From the NCBI GenBank assembly GCA_036567985.1, contig DATCTK010000049.1, forward strand, positions 82,236-146,235: 64,000 nt of DNA, written 5' to 3'. Made by a program: the position numbers and the translations under genes. How positions within the stretch are numbered: the first letter of the stretch is position 1; each line of letters begins with the position of its first letter. The notes under the pieces were generated by a model. It had not been told where the DNA came from and did not search any database. It saw only the letters and a program-made list of their open reading frames with translations. Shown here in pieces: positions 1 through 10,000 of the stretch. The DNA is from SZUA-229 sp036567985 (GTDB taxonomy: Bacteria; Pseudomonadota; Gammaproteobacteria; SZUA-229).

Positions 1-486
1 CAACTGGTGAGTTTTATTCGTGAAAACTACCAGGATCAGTTCAAGATAGAAGTGGCCGCCTACCCGGAAACCCATCCCCAGGCCGCATCAGCACACAAGG
101 ATCTGCAGCATTTTCAGCAGAAGGTAAACGCCGGTGCAGACTCCGCAATTACCCAGTATTTCTACAATCTCGACAGTTATTTCTATTTTGTGGACGACTG
201 TGAAAAAGCGGGTCTGGATTTACCCATCGTACCCGGCATTATGCCAATTACCAACTACAGTAACCTGGCCAGGTTTTCCGAAATGTGTGGCGCTGAAATA
301 CCACAGTGGCTCAGACGTAAACTTGAATCCTATGCGGACGATGCAGAATCCATCAAGGACTTTGGCGCCGAGTTTGTAACTTCCATGTGCCAGCGCCTGC
401 TTGACATGGGCGCACCGGGGCTGCACTTCTATACCATGAACCAGTCGGAAGTCAGCCTGCGCATCTGGAACAACCTCAGCAAATAA
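1..486 (+). CDS. metF: 5,10-methylenetetrahydrofolate reductase, C-terminal part (cut by window edge)
   Basis: Reduces 5,10-methylene-THF to 5-methyl-THF with a flavin cofactor, supplying the methyl group for methionine synthesis in the cytoplasm. The frame is open from base 1, so the real start lies before the window. The visible 161 residues contain family segments IEVAAYPETHP, DSAITQYFYN and VPGIMPI, and the closing GLHFYTMNQ stretch near the C-terminus. The end is intact (TAA at 484-486). rsmE starts 20 bases later on the same strand and may be co-transcribed. Family assignment is firm; only the missing N-terminus is unknown. Confidence 0.95.
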   Translation, partial: QLVSFIRENYQDQFKIEVAAYPETHPQAASAHKDLQHFQQKVNAGADSAITQYFYNLDSYFYFVDDCEKAGLDLPIVPGIMPITNYSNLARFSEMCGAEIPQWLRRKLESYADDAESIKDFGAEFVTSMCQRLLDMGAPGLHFYTMNQSEVSLRIWNNLSK

Positions 487-506
487 TCATTTGCGATGCG
501 CGCATT

Positions 507-1250
507 ATGAAACAGATTCGAATTTATCAGCACGCTGAACTGGCCAGTGGCAGTTCGGTGTCACTCGATAAAGTTGCCAGCAATCACCTGTTGCGTGTAC
601 TGAGATTACGACAGGGCGATGAATTTATCCTGTTTAATGGTAATGGCCGTGAATACCCGTCTAAACTGCAAATTGCCGGCAAAACCGCCGTCGCGCAAAT
701 TTACAATGAGCTAGAAACCGCGCGGGAATCCTGTTTGCAACTGCATCTGTATCAGGGTATTTCAAAGGGCGAGCGCATGGACTTCGCCATACAGAAAGCG
801 ATTGAGCTAGGGGTTAGTGAAATCACACCGTTATTCTGTGAACGCACGGTAGTCAGTTTAAAAGGCGATCGCCTGGATAAAAAACTGCAACACTGGCAGG
901 GCATTGCCATCAGCGCCTGCGAACAGTCAGGTCGTAACCATATTCCGCCGATTCATTCTGCACAGACGTTTTCCCAGGCGCTTGCCGCAGATAGCACGCA
1001 ACTCAGACTGATGCTTGAACCCACCGCAGATCAGCCACTTGCATCGCTGCAGCCCGAGAATAATGCAGTGAGCATTTACATTGGCCCGGAAGGTGGTTTT
1101 AGTGACAATGAAATTATCCAGGCACAAAATAGTGGCCTGCGAGGCATCAGTCTGGGGCCAAGAATACTGAGAACAGAAACCGCGGCACTGGCGGCAGTCA
1201 CCGCCTGCCAGTTACTCTGGGGTGACCTGAGTGAAACGACTAACGACTAA
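507..1250 (+). CDS. rsmE: 16S rRNA (uracil-1498-N3)-methyltransferase RsmE
   Basis: SPOUT-class methyltransferase that uses S-adenosylmethionine to methylate N3 of U1498 in 16S rRNA. The 247-residue length is normal. The N-terminal PUA-like part (about residues 1-70) includes HLLRVLRLRQGD. The C-terminal SPOUT knot shows KAIELGVSEITPLFCERTVV, GPEGGFSDNE and LGPRILRTETAALAAV, which form the cofactor pocket. The ATG at 507 gives the conserved N-terminus. It ends only 3 bases before the stop of the opposing chpC gene, leaving no room for a separate terminator. Confidence 0.95.
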   Translation: MKQIRIYQHAELASGSSVSLDKVASNHLLRVLRLRQGDEFILFNGNGREYPSKLQIAGKTAVAQIYNELETARESCLQLHLYQGISKGERMDFAIQKAIELGVSEITPLFCERTVVSLKGDRLDKKLQHWQGIAISACEQSGRNHIPPIHSAQTFSQALAADSTQLRLMLEPTADQPLASLQPENNAVSIYIGPEGGFSDNEIIQAQNSGLRGISLGPRILRTETAALAAVTACQLLWGDLSETTND

Positions 1251-1253
1251 ATC

Positions 1254-1712
1254 CTAGCGCGTCATTATTTGCTTAACAATGCTTTCCAGTTTTTCAAGAT
1301 CGATCACACTGTAGCGCCTGTCCTCAACTATCAGCCGCTCTTCAATCGCGGGGTGGGTAATTTCATCCTTGTCTTCCAGTATATCCTCTTCCTTTAATTC
1401 CATCACCGACGGCGCGCCCTGCACCAGTATCGAGATAAATGGAAACTTACGGTCGTCACCAATAGAAAACAGAATCGCCGCCTTAACCGAACCACTTGCC
1501 AGACTGGGCATGCGCACACCGCCCATGGCTTCAAATGAAATCAGCGGCACCGAATTACCACGCCAGTCGAGGTAACCCAGCATCCAGCCTGGTTTATTCG
1601 CCACGTTGATAATATTTTTAATCGGCACAATTTCCGCAACCGCCGCATTGGGCAGAAGAATTTCATCCTCATTGATTTTCAGGGCGAGGCATTTGATTTG
1701 ATCTTCAGACAT
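1254..1712 (-). CDS. chpC: CheW-like adaptor, ChpC type
   Basis: A 152-residue single CheW-like domain protein, expected to couple receptor and kinase in the cytoplasmic array. Visible features are the beta-barrel core ILLPNAAVAEIVPI, a GYLDWRGNSVPLISFE segment matching the CheW pattern G-x-x-x-x-R-G-x-x-x-P-x-x-x-x, and a C-terminal YSVIDLEKL. It is last in the pil-chp operon and its ATG overlaps the chpA stop (TAATG), implying translational coupling. In Pseudomonas a second CheW-like protein, ChpC, sits at this end of the cluster, so position supports the name. Which receptor it serves cannot be read from sequence. Confidence 0.75.
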   Translation of the reverse strand: MSEDQIKCLALKINEDEILLPNAAVAEIVPIKNIINVANKPGWMLGYLDWRGNSVPLISFEAMGGVRMPSLASGSVKAAILFSIGDDRKFPFISILVQGAPSVMELKEEDILEDKDEITHPAIEERLIVEDRRYSVIDLEKLESIVKQIMTR

Positions 1713-4700
1713 TAGCCAATCAACTCATAAATATTTTGCATCAGATCATCTTCCTGATAGGGCTTACCGAGGTATTTATTTACACCGATTTCCATTGCCT
1801 TATCCCTGTGCTTGCTGCCGCTTCGCGAGGTAATCATAATAATCGGAAGGTCTTTCAGGCGCTCATCATTACGCACATGGGTTGCCACTTCGTAACCATC
1901 CATCCTGGGCATTTCTATGTCGAGCAGCATTACATCCGGCATAACTTCCTGTAGCTGAGACACCGCATCTACACCATCTTTTGCCGTGATGACTTTCATA
2001 TTATGACGTGCCAGCATACGCTCGGTAACTTTTCTGATGGTAATCGAATCATCCACCACCATAACAATTTTCTCACGTTCTTCTTCCACCGGTGAGCTAG
2101 CCTGCTGATCAGCTTCCGCAGCTTCTGCTTCTGACAGGCTGATGATTGACCCGCCCAGTAACAGTGCATTAACTTCAAGAATCAGTACCACACGGCCGTC
2201 ACCCAGTATGGTTGCGCCGGAAATGCCACGCACAGAATTTATCTGCTGACCAACCGGTTTTACGACTATTTCACGGCGCCCAATCAGCTCATCCACATGC
2301 AGCGCGATACGCTGATCACCGGCCCTCGCCAGTAATAGAGGGAATAACTGACCCGACCTGGAGTAGTCCGGCTGTTGACCAGTTAACAGCCGACCCAGGT
2401 GTTTAAGCTCGTATTCACTGCCAGCAAACTGGTAATGGCTTTCACCACTATCGTAGAACTGTTGCAGTTCTGGACCGGACAGGCGCACCACCCCTTCAAT
2501 ACTGTTAAGTGGTACGGCGTAAATTTCTTCACCAACATTAACCAGTAGCGCGTGATTAATCGCCAGGGTTAATGGTAAACGCACTGTAAAGGTCGTTCCC
2601 TTGCCGCGCACGGTATCAATTTCCAGCACGCCACCCAGTTGTTTAATTTCGCTGTCTACCACGTCCATGCCCACGCCACGACCGGAAATCTGTGTGACTT
2701 TCTCTGCAGTACTGAAACCTGGTTGCATAATATACTGCAGCACATCGTGATCAGATACGGCATCCTCCGCCTTGATCATGCCTTTTTCAATCGCCTTGGC
2801 ACGAATCGCTGTCGCATCTATTCCCTTGCCGTCATCCTTAACAATAATCACCACATCACCACCTTCGCGGTCAACGGTAATATTGAGGTGCCCGGTATCA
2901 CTTTTACCAGCAGCGACACGCTCGGCAGGTTGTTCTATACCGTGTGACACGGCGTTACGCAGCATGTGTTCCAGTGGTGCAATAATGCGATCCAGCACAG
3001 TCCGATCAACCTCGGCCGTTTCACCGATAATTTCCAGCTCAACTTCCTTGCCCAGTTCCCGTGCAGTCTGACGTACAATGCGGCGCAGTCTTGAGGCAAG
3101 ACCACCAAAATGCACCATGCGTGTACGCATCAGGCCTTCCTGCAATTCGGTACTGACCCGTGACTCCTGCAATAACAGGGTTTCAGAGTCACGCACTTCC
3201 TCCGCCAGAATATCCTTGATGCTTTCGATGTCACCAACGGTCTCCTGCAAACTGCGGGAGATTTGCTGCATAGTGGAGAAGCGATCCATTTCCAGCGGAT
3301 CAAAATGCTGATCATACTGGTCGGTTTCTTTTTCGTAGCGGGATAAAATCTGTGCTTCGGTTTCTATCGACAGTTGACGCAACTGATCACGCAGACGTAC
3401 AACAGTCTGCGCCATTTCTGACAGGTTGAAGGAGAAGTTGGAAATTTGCTGGCCCATACGTGCATGGTACACGCTGACCTCACCGGCATGGTTAACCAGC
3501 TCGTTTAGCAGGTCGGATCTAACCCGCACCTGCTCGTTTGCCATTGCATCTTTAGGCGAAGTTTCTGCCGCGGTCTTTTTGGTACTGGTTTTCTCTAGAA
3601 CCAACGATGATTTTTCATCAGCTACCTGATTTTCCGCCTGTGCATCACTGGCAGCACGCTCTGCAGACTGCAACTGATCCGGTGTCAGGCTTTCGACAGG
3701 CAAGGCTTCATTATTCGAAGGTTCTGTCTCAAATTCGACAGACTCATCCTCGGCTGCATCATCACTCAATGCATCAAGATCAAACTCAATCGCATAGTCA
3801 TCAGTTTCAGTGCTGTCACCAGTGTCATCACCTGGCGCAGCTTCATCAATCAGCTGCAGTGTGTCTTCATCACTGTCATCGGGAATCTCGAAGCCGAAAT
3901 CCTCATCCAGTGCTTCATCTTCACTCAGCTCAATTTCGTAGGTTTCGTCCAGCGCTTGATCGTCGCTGGTGTCAGCGGAAAGGCCAGGCTCAGGCTCTTC
4001 CTCTTCATCGGTAAGTGACGGCGCAGGACGTGTTGAGGTTTCCTTGCCCTCACGTAAAGCATCGATATGGGAAATCAGTGCCGCCGCCGTACTCATTGGC
4101 TCTCTTTCTTTTACCCTCACCAGCATATCAGAGAGCTGATCCAGCGAGTCGTGCAGTACATTCGACATTTCCCTGGAGAATGGCACCTGCCCATCATTCA
4201 CCGCGATAACCAGTGATTCAAGCGCATGGGTCAGATTACCCACTGGCCCCAGGTCCGCCATACGCGCGCCGCCCTTCAGGGTATGCAGATGGCGTTGCAG
4301 GTCCTGTACGCTGTCTTTATCGTTGAGGTCCGCATTCCAGCGCTGCAGGCTGTTTTCACAGCTGTCCAGCAACTCTTCAGCTTCTTCCAGAAAGATATCA
4401 ACCAGTTCATCATCCACTTCATAATGGCTGATCATTTCGTCTTCGACAGCGGCTTCTACTGATTCAGGTGCCGCTGGTATTTCATCAACCGTTAACTGCT
4501 CCGGCTCTACTGAGTCTAACGGTTCACTCTGCGCGGCTGCGGCTGCAGCTGACAGTTTTGTATTTTCATTTGCGGTGACATCAATAATGTCATTAATTCG
4601 CTGCAGTAAAGCATCATCTGATTCAAGCAACTTGTTATTGCTCGTCAGCTGCTCCAGCATTTCCTCCACTTTCTGACTTACATCATCAATCAGCATGATG

Positions 4701-7700
4701 CCCGTGTCGGACAGGCTCAGATCCTGACGATCCTTATGCAGTTTCGCGTATCTATCCAGGCCACCACAAAGCTCAGCAATTTGCTCGACCTCTGCTGTTT
4801 TCGCGCTGCCATAGAGTGTATGCAACGCGCGCAACAGGTCTGCATTGGCACTCATCTTTTCTGTGCCCTGGTAATGTAATTCAAGCAGCTCACGTATTTT
4901 TTCAAGATGACCACGGGATTCTTTTTTGAAGATATCCAGCAAGATCGGATCAATCGCCGCTTCCTGGGCCGGTTCTTCTGCCACATCACCCTGCGAAGAT
5001 GGCGCTACTGCTTCATCTTCCTCAGCTGAAAAAACGTCATTACCGGATGCATCCTGTAAAGCTTCCAGCTCATCGGTCAGGTCGATATCAAACCCTTCGC
5101 CTGCATCGGACTCGTCTGTTTCATCGAATGAAAAATCCACATCTTCGGATGCTGGCTCTTCCAGCTCCAGCTGCAGCTCATCATCTGAAATATCCACCAT
5201 CATTTCATCTTCTGAAATGTCTATGGCAGGGGCTTCGCTCTGATCCGAGCTCGCATCCATTTGCAGATCAATTTCCGCTTCTGCCCCTGTATCGACCGAG
5301 GCTTCATCCTGCAACACCAGGCCATCGTCCTCATTCAGCTCGAAGTCATCCTCCAACTGAATCTCATCCGGTGTAATTTCAATGTCTATATCATCGGCGG
5401 ATTCTGTATCGCTGCTTTCTAGCGTTTCCAGCTCATCCAGCTCCAGTGAAATACCACCGTCTACTGCATCCTCCTGCACCGGCGAAGACTCTGTTACCTC
5501 GGCTGTGGGCGTTTCAGTGGTTACTGTTTTTTTTGCTGTCGTCACAGCCGGCTTGTCTTCGGCTTTTTTTAACTGTGCAAGCACCGCTGCCCGATCAATC
5601 AGTTCATAGATATTCGGGATCGGCTCCTTGTTGCCTTTGAGTTGCTCAATCAGCTCAGGCAATACCGCCAGTGCTTCATCCAGCAGGTCGAATACCTCCT
5701 GAGTCAGTGGGCGGGTTTTTTCGATGATCCGGTTGAGCATGCTCTCGAAATTCCAGGCAAACTCACCTATCAGCTCCGCACCAATCAATCGTCCACTGCC
5801 TTTCAGCGTATGGAAAGAACGTCGCACCGTAACCATGGCATCTTCATTGCCATGATCTTTTGACCACAAGGGCACCTGTTCATTTAAGGTATCCAGCACT
5901 TCCAGTGCTTCTTCAATAAATATTTCCAGTATTTCCTCATCGGCATCGTCGCTGATGATCTGGTAGCGTGCTTCTTCCTGTGCAGCGTTTTGTTCTGCAC
6001 TGGCGGCAGGAGGGGCTTCGACCTGCTCTGTTTCCTGTCTAGCTGTATCGGACGCTGCTTCGCCTTGATCTACCGCAGTGTCTTTAATTTCTTCTGTGCT
6101 TGCCGCATCGATCCCGTACTGTTCCGTCTGTTCTTGCAGCCGTTCCGCCGAGGCATCACCGGCACTCATCGAATGCTCAATGTCGGGGCGCCCTTCGAGT
6201 ATCGACTCCAGATAGTATTCAACACTGGTCACTACATCGGCGATATCATTCTGTGTATCCGCATCGGGAGACATGCCGGCGTTTAGCATGACCTTTTCAA
6301 TATAGTTGCGCACCGCATCTATCTGGTGCTTCAGCTTCTGCACCGGCAACATAAACATGGCGCCATTCACCTGATCCAGGCGAGTCACAACCAGTTCGAG
6401 CAGACTTTTATCTTCGTTATTATCCAGGTAACTCAGTATCGCCTGCCTGGCATCGCTGAAGTCCTGCAGGCCTTCCTTAATAACTGCCGACAATACCGCC
6501 TGGTATTCAGAGTCAGGCATTTCAGCAAAGCCATCACGATCATCCTTACTGCTATCCGCACCACTGGTTGAGCGATTGGCAATAAAACTGTTCAGCTGAG
6601 ATTCAACCGACAGCAGTACACCTGCCATATCCATAATCACTTCATCGGATGATTCGTGTTCACCGGCAATAATCTTGCTGACAATTTTCTGCTGCTCAAT
6701 AACCTGTTCACGGGGCATACCCAGACCCAGCATTGACAGGGTATCGGCAATCTTTGCCAGCAGATCCGGCAGGGACTTAAGTCGCGCCACGTCCTGTACA
6801 TCACTGTGTACAAAAATTTCCAGCGCGTCCTTAACTTCCAGCAGGTCTTCACGAATACCGGACGATACCGTGGATAACAATTCACTGTTCAAACCACCCA
6901 TACCGGAGCGGGCTTCTTCCAGCTCGTTATCCGCAGGCAGTAATTGTTCAAGGCGGTAGGTGGCTTTAATATCCAGCACACGTGGCGACTGGGATTTTAT
7001 GCGCGCCACATAATACAGCAGGTTTTTGAGTAATTCGGCAGGGACGTTGTCGACAAAATTTTCTTCGCCGGCATCAATCAGCTGTTTGATGCTGCGATCA
7101 ACCTGACCCAGCAGGGTTTTGATACTGACATTGCTATCAATGCCGTTTGTGCTCAGGCCGTCGACCAGTGCCGCGGCAATTGACCATACACGACGTGACG
7201 CAGCACTCGGTGAATTTTTTTCCAGCTCGGTCAGTACCGCCAGGATTCGCTTTAAGCTGGCAGCAACTTTTTCGCCTTTAAACCAGCCCAGCAGGCCGAT
7301 CTGGTAATGAGGTCTCAGCTTTTTTGCCGCAGCCTGTAAATCGCCCTGGCTGGCGCCACTAATCTGTTCGTCGGCACTGCTGTCGACATCGGGGAAGAAC
7401 AGTACATTTTCAGAGAGCAGGCTGGCATTGCGTGATGCACGTAAATCATTCAGCAGAGGCAGCAGCACCATAGGCACGTCCTTGCTACCTGACTGCAGGC
7501 TTTCCAGGTAATCCGGCAACTGCAGCATGGAACGCATTAATACATCGTATGCGTCATCCACTTTTTTAATCTTGCCCTCGAGCAATGCTTCAGAAACTTT
7601 TTCCATTTCTTCAGCCAGCTGTGCCGCACCATATAACTCAACCATCTGCAAGGTGCCCTGCACCATATGCAAATGTTCCACGGCTTCGCGCAAGCGCGCC

Positions 7701-7831
7701 GTATCTTCTGTATCTTCTATATACGCTGACAACGAAGCCTGGGCTTCCATCAGAATCAGGTCGAGTTCTTTCTTAACCCAGCGTAAAGAATTGTATTCAA
7801 CAGTATCCTCTGTTTTCATGCTCTCTGCCAA
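1712..7831 (-). CDS. chpA: ChpA/PilL-type hybrid histidine kinase with multiple HPt domains
   Basis: Very large CheA-family kinase (2039 residues) of the twitching chemosensory system. In order: an N-terminal part (about 1-620) with HPt-like helices lacking a clear phospho-His context (LHMVQG near residue 54, QVNGAMFML near 492). HPt1 has FHTLKGSGR (His about 674). An acidic linker covers about 785-960. HPt2 has LHTLYGSAK (His about 1004; the usual Lys of HTxKG is Tyr). HPt3 has LHTLKGGAR (His about 1183). A second acidic linker covers about 1275-1400. Then come a dimerisation helix pair (about 1430-1560), an ATPase domain (RNAVSHGIEQP, DDGKGID, GRGVGMDVV), a CheW domain (about 1765-1890) and a receiver (VVDDSITIRK, phospho-Asp about 1971 in LLDIEMPRMDGY). 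It should phosphorylate PilG and PilH. The HPt count is lower than known for Pseudomonas ChpA. Confidence 0.93.
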   Translation of the reverse strand: MAESMKTEDTVEYNSLRWVKKELDLILMEAQASLSAYIEDTEDTARLREAVEHLHMVQGTLQMVELYGAAQLAEEMEKVSEALLEGKIKKVDDAYDVLMRSMLQLPDYLESLQSGSKDVPMVLLPLLNDLRASRNASLLSENVLFFPDVDSSADEQISGASQGDLQAAAKKLRPHYQIGLLGWFKGEKVAASLKRILAVLTELEKNSPSAASRRVWSIAAALVDGLSTNGIDSNVSIKTLLGQVDRSIKQLIDAGEENFVDNVPAELLKNLLYYVARIKSQSPRVLDIKATYRLEQLLPADNELEEARSGMGGLNSELLSTVSSGIREDLLEVKDALEIFVHSDVQDVARLKSLPDLLAKIADTLSMLGLGMPREQVIEQQKIVSKIIAGEHESSDEVIMDMAGVLLSVESQLNSFIANRSTSGADSSKDDRDGFAEMPDSEYQAVLSAVIKEGLQDFSDARQAILSYLDNNEDKSLLELVVTRLDQVNGAMFMLPVQKLKHQIDAVRNYIEKVMLNAGMSPDADTQNDIADVVTSVEYYLESILEGRPDIEHSMSAGDASAERLQEQTEQYGIDAASTEEIKDTAVDQGEAASDTARQETEQVEAPPAASAEQNAAQEEARYQIISDDADEEILEIFIEEALEVLDTLNEQVPLWSKDHGNEDAMVTVRRSFHTLKGSGRLIGAELIGEFAWNFESMLNRIIEKTRPLTQEVFDLLDEALAVLPELIEQLKGNKEPIPNIYELIDRAAVLAQLKKAEDKPAVTTAKKTVTTETPTAEVTESSPVQEDAVDGGISLELDELETLESSDTESADDIDIEITPDEIQLEDDFELNEDDGLVLQDEASVDTGAEAEIDLQMDASSDQSEAPAIDISEDEMMVDISDDELQLELEEPASEDVDFSFDETDESDAGEGFDIDLTDELEALQDASGNDVFSAEEDEAVAPSSQGDVAEEPAQEAAIDPILLDIFKKESRGHLEKIRELLELHYQGTEKMSANADLLRALHTLYGSAKTAEVEQIAELCGGLDRYAKLHKDRQDLSLSDTGIMLIDDVSQKVEEMLEQLTSNNKLLESDDALLQRINDIIDVTANENTKLSAAAAAAQSEPLDSVEPEQLTVDEIPAAPESVEAAVEDEMISHYEVDDELVDIFLEEAEELLDSCENSLQRWNADLNDKDSVQDLQRHLHTLKGGARMADLGPVGNLTHALESLVIAVNDGQVPFSREMSNVLHDSLDQLSDMLVRVKEREPMSTAAALISHIDALREGKETSTRPAPSLTDEEEEPEPGLSADTSDDQALDETYEIELSEDEALDEDFGFEIPDDSDEDTLQLIDEAAPGDDTGDSTETDDYAIEFDLDALSDDAAEDESVEFETEPSNNEALPVESLTPDQLQSAERAASDAQAENQVADEKSSLVLEKTSTKKTAAETSPKDAMANEQVRVRSDLLNELVNHAGEVSVYHARMGQQISNFSFNLSEMAQTVVRLRDQLRQLSIETEAQILSRYEKETDQYDQHFDPLEMDRFSTMQQISRSLQETVGDIESIKDILAEEVRDSETLLLQESRVSTELQEGLMRTRMVHFGGLASRLRRIVRQTARELGKEVELEIIGETAEVDRTVLDRIIAPLEHMLRNAVSHGIEQPAERVAAGKSDTGHLNITVDREGGDVVIIVKDDGKGIDATAIRAKAIEKGMIKAEDAVSDHDVLQYIMQPGFSTAEKVTQISGRGVGMDVVDSEIKQLGGVLEIDTVRGKGTTFTVRLPLTLAINHALLVNVGEEIYAVPLNSIEGVVRLSGPELQQFYDSGESHYQFAGSEYELKHLGRLLTGQQPDYSRSGQLFPLLLARAGDQRIALHVDELIGRREIVVKPVGQQINSVRGISGATILGDGRVVLILEVNALLLGGSIISLSEAEAAEADQQASSPVEEEREKIVMVVDDSITIRKVTERMLARHNMKVITAKDGVDAVSQLQEVMPDVMLLDIEMPRMDGYEVATHVRNDERLKDLPIIMITSRSGSKHRDKAMEIGVNKYLGKPYQEDDLMQNIYELIG

Positions 7832-7840
7832 ACGTTCGCG

Positions 7841-9934
7841 TTAACCATTCAAGATCACGGTTTCAACCTGCTCATCGCTGTCGGGCAGCTTAAAGCCGGC
7901 TACGGATTTACGTAACTCATTCGCAAGTTCACTCAGGTTACCGATCGAAGCGGATGTCTCTTCAGTACCTTCAGACGTTTGCAGTGTAATTTCCTGGATA
8001 ACATTCATGGTGTTGGATACGTCCATCGCCACAGATGCCTGCTGACTTGCCGAGTTGGAAATACCCAGGATCAGCTCCGCCAGTTCATCGGATACATTTT
8101 CGATTTCGATCAATGCGCCACCCGCATCCTCGGCCATTTTCGCGCCGTTAACCACGTTGGTGGTACTGGCTTCCATCGAGCTAACCGCCTCATTGGTATC
8201 AGCCTGGATGGTTTTAACCAGTGCTTCGATCTGCTTGGTCGCATTACCGGCACGTTCCGCCAGTCGCTGTACCTCATCCGCTACCACCGCGAAACCTCGA
8301 CCTGCCTCACCGGCGGTCGATGCCTGTATCGCTGCATTCAATGCCAGAATATTCGTCTGGTCGGCGATTTCCGTGATCAGCCCCACGATATCGCCGATTT
8401 CCTGTGATGACTCACCCAGTCGCTTGATCCGTTTCGATGTTTCCTGGATCTGCTCACGAATCGTGTCCATACCGGAAATACTGCGACGTACAATGCCCGC
8501 ACCTTTCTGTGCGATTTCCAGTGACTTATGCGCAACCTCTACCGAGTCTTCCGCATCCTTCGATACGCCCTTCATCGAGTCAGCCATATCGGTGATTGCC
8601 GCTGATGCCGATGCAATCTCACGCGCCTGGTGCGCCGATGCATCGGTGAGTCGGGTCGCCGTCGCCTGGGTTTTCTCTGCCGCCGAAGACACTTCAACCG
8701 CAGTGGTATTAATGGTGGTTACCAGTGAGCGCAACGCGTCAATCGCGTAGTTAACCGAGTCTGCAATTGCACCTGTAATTTCTTCGGTTACCGTGGCATG
8801 CACGGTGAGGTCACCTTCCGCGAGGTTAGCCATTTCATCCAGCAGTCGCAGGATCGCACGCTGGTTTCGACGGTTCTGTTCGAGTGCCGCATCCTCACGT
8901 TCACCCGAGTCGCGAATCAGCAACACACCGGCAACAATAATGACTACCACTGCAAGACCACCGAAACCAAACCCGGCCCAGCGAGTGATTTCCAGGAACT
9001 CACCGTGTTTAACAATCTGCCTTTCCAGGTTTTCAGTTTCCTGCAGCAACTGTGCACCGAAGGCTTCAACTTCACCCGCCGCCGATTTAACGTCAAACAG
9101 ATCGGGTGACAGTTCAAGTATCGCTTCAACATGATCGGAAACTGAACTGAACAGCATTGCCACTTCACGTAGCTTTATGCGTACCACTTCATCGTCAATT
9201 TTTTCAATGCGTAGCGCGCTTGAGCCTTTTAACATGCCTTCCAGCACCGAACCGAAACGTGCCGCATCACGACCGAAGCGGTCCGCCGCTGCCGCCGCAC
9301 CTTCACCACCGGCGAGCACACGGTTCATATTGTTTTCTATTCGCTGGGTCAACATCAGCTGGCGTGACGCCATAAATACCTGGCGCGGTGGCGCATTACG
9401 CTCTACCAGCAGGTCGACTACCTGCTCGGAGAATGACAGTAACTGTGGAATAAATTCCTGGATAACCAGTACGAACTCACCCACTTCCGAGATCGCCAGC
9501 TTACCTTCCAGGATGCTGTTGATATTACCGCGGTAACTGTTCACACCGGACTCACCGTCTTCACCCAGCCAGACGGTTTTTACCACCGCAAACTGCTCAC
9601 GAGTTGACACTGGCAGTTTCGGTAAGCCGGTACGCGGATTGCCATTTTCAAAAATGTACAGGGTTTCATCGTAACGGTCACGGAACGTCAGCAATTGCGC
9701 AAACGCCGTTCCACGACCTGCAGCCGACTCCAGTGACAGCGTAGCCAGCCGCTGCGACAGCAATTTCTGTTCCGACACAATTTCCAGATATTGTTGCTGG
9801 TTGCTCTGCTGGGTATCGGCATACCATAAGCTGCCGCCCATGCCGATAATTGACAGAAACAGAATGACACCCAATATCAAAATCGGCTTACTAATTGCAC
9901 TCAAGGCAAACGGATTTCGCTTTGCTGCACTCAT
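7841..9934 (-). CDS. pilJ: Methyl-accepting chemotaxis protein, PilJ type
   Basis: Inner-membrane receptor of the pilus chemosensory array, 697 residues. TM1 is ILILGVILFLSIIGMGGSLW (about 17-36). A long periplasmic region with two PilJ-type helical sensor modules follows (RQLMLTQRIENNMNRVL is typical). TM2 is GFGFGGLAVVVIIVAGVLLI (about 322-341). Then come HAMP, a signalling coiled coil with the hairpin-tip motif ADQTNILALNAAIQASTAGE, and GRGFAVVADEVQRLAERAG. It lies between pilI and chpA with only 9 bases to chpA. A receptor with methylation helices would normally need CheR/CheB partners, which are absent from this operon. Confidence 0.93.
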   Translation of the reverse strand: MSAAKRNPFALSAISKPILILGVILFLSIIGMGGSLWYADTQQSNQQQYLEIVSEQKLLSQRLATLSLESAAGRGTAFAQLLTFRDRYDETLYIFENGNPRTGLPKLPVSTREQFAVVKTVWLGEDGESGVNSYRGNINSILEGKLAISEVGEFVLVIQEFIPQLLSFSEQVVDLLVERNAPPRQVFMASRQLMLTQRIENNMNRVLAGGEGAAAAADRFGRDAARFGSVLEGMLKGSSALRIEKIDDEVVRIKLREVAMLFSSVSDHVEAILELSPDLFDVKSAAGEVEAFGAQLLQETENLERQIVKHGEFLEITRWAGFGFGGLAVVVIIVAGVLLIRDSGEREDAALEQNRRNQRAILRLLDEMANLAEGDLTVHATVTEEITGAIADSVNYAIDALRSLVTTINTTAVEVSSAAEKTQATATRLTDASAHQAREIASASAAITDMADSMKGVSKDAEDSVEVAHKSLEIAQKGAGIVRRSISGMDTIREQIQETSKRIKRLGESSQEIGDIVGLITEIADQTNILALNAAIQASTAGEAGRGFAVVADEVQRLAERAGNATKQIEALVKTIQADTNEAVSSMEASTTNVVNGAKMAEDAGGALIEIENVSDELAELILGISNSASQQASVAMDVSNTMNVIQEITLQTSEGTEETSASIGNLSELANELRKSVAGFKLPDSDEQVETVILNG

Positions 9935-10000
9935 ATTATTTTTATCTCCCAGCTACTCCGTTAACGGATGGTCTGTATATGTTTTATCACTGGCTGCACG

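Noticed and set aside
4926..5243. Ser-rich plus-strand frame opposite chpA
   Set aside because: It is the complement of the acidic GAT/GAA-rich linker of chpA; composition explains it and no translation signal is present.
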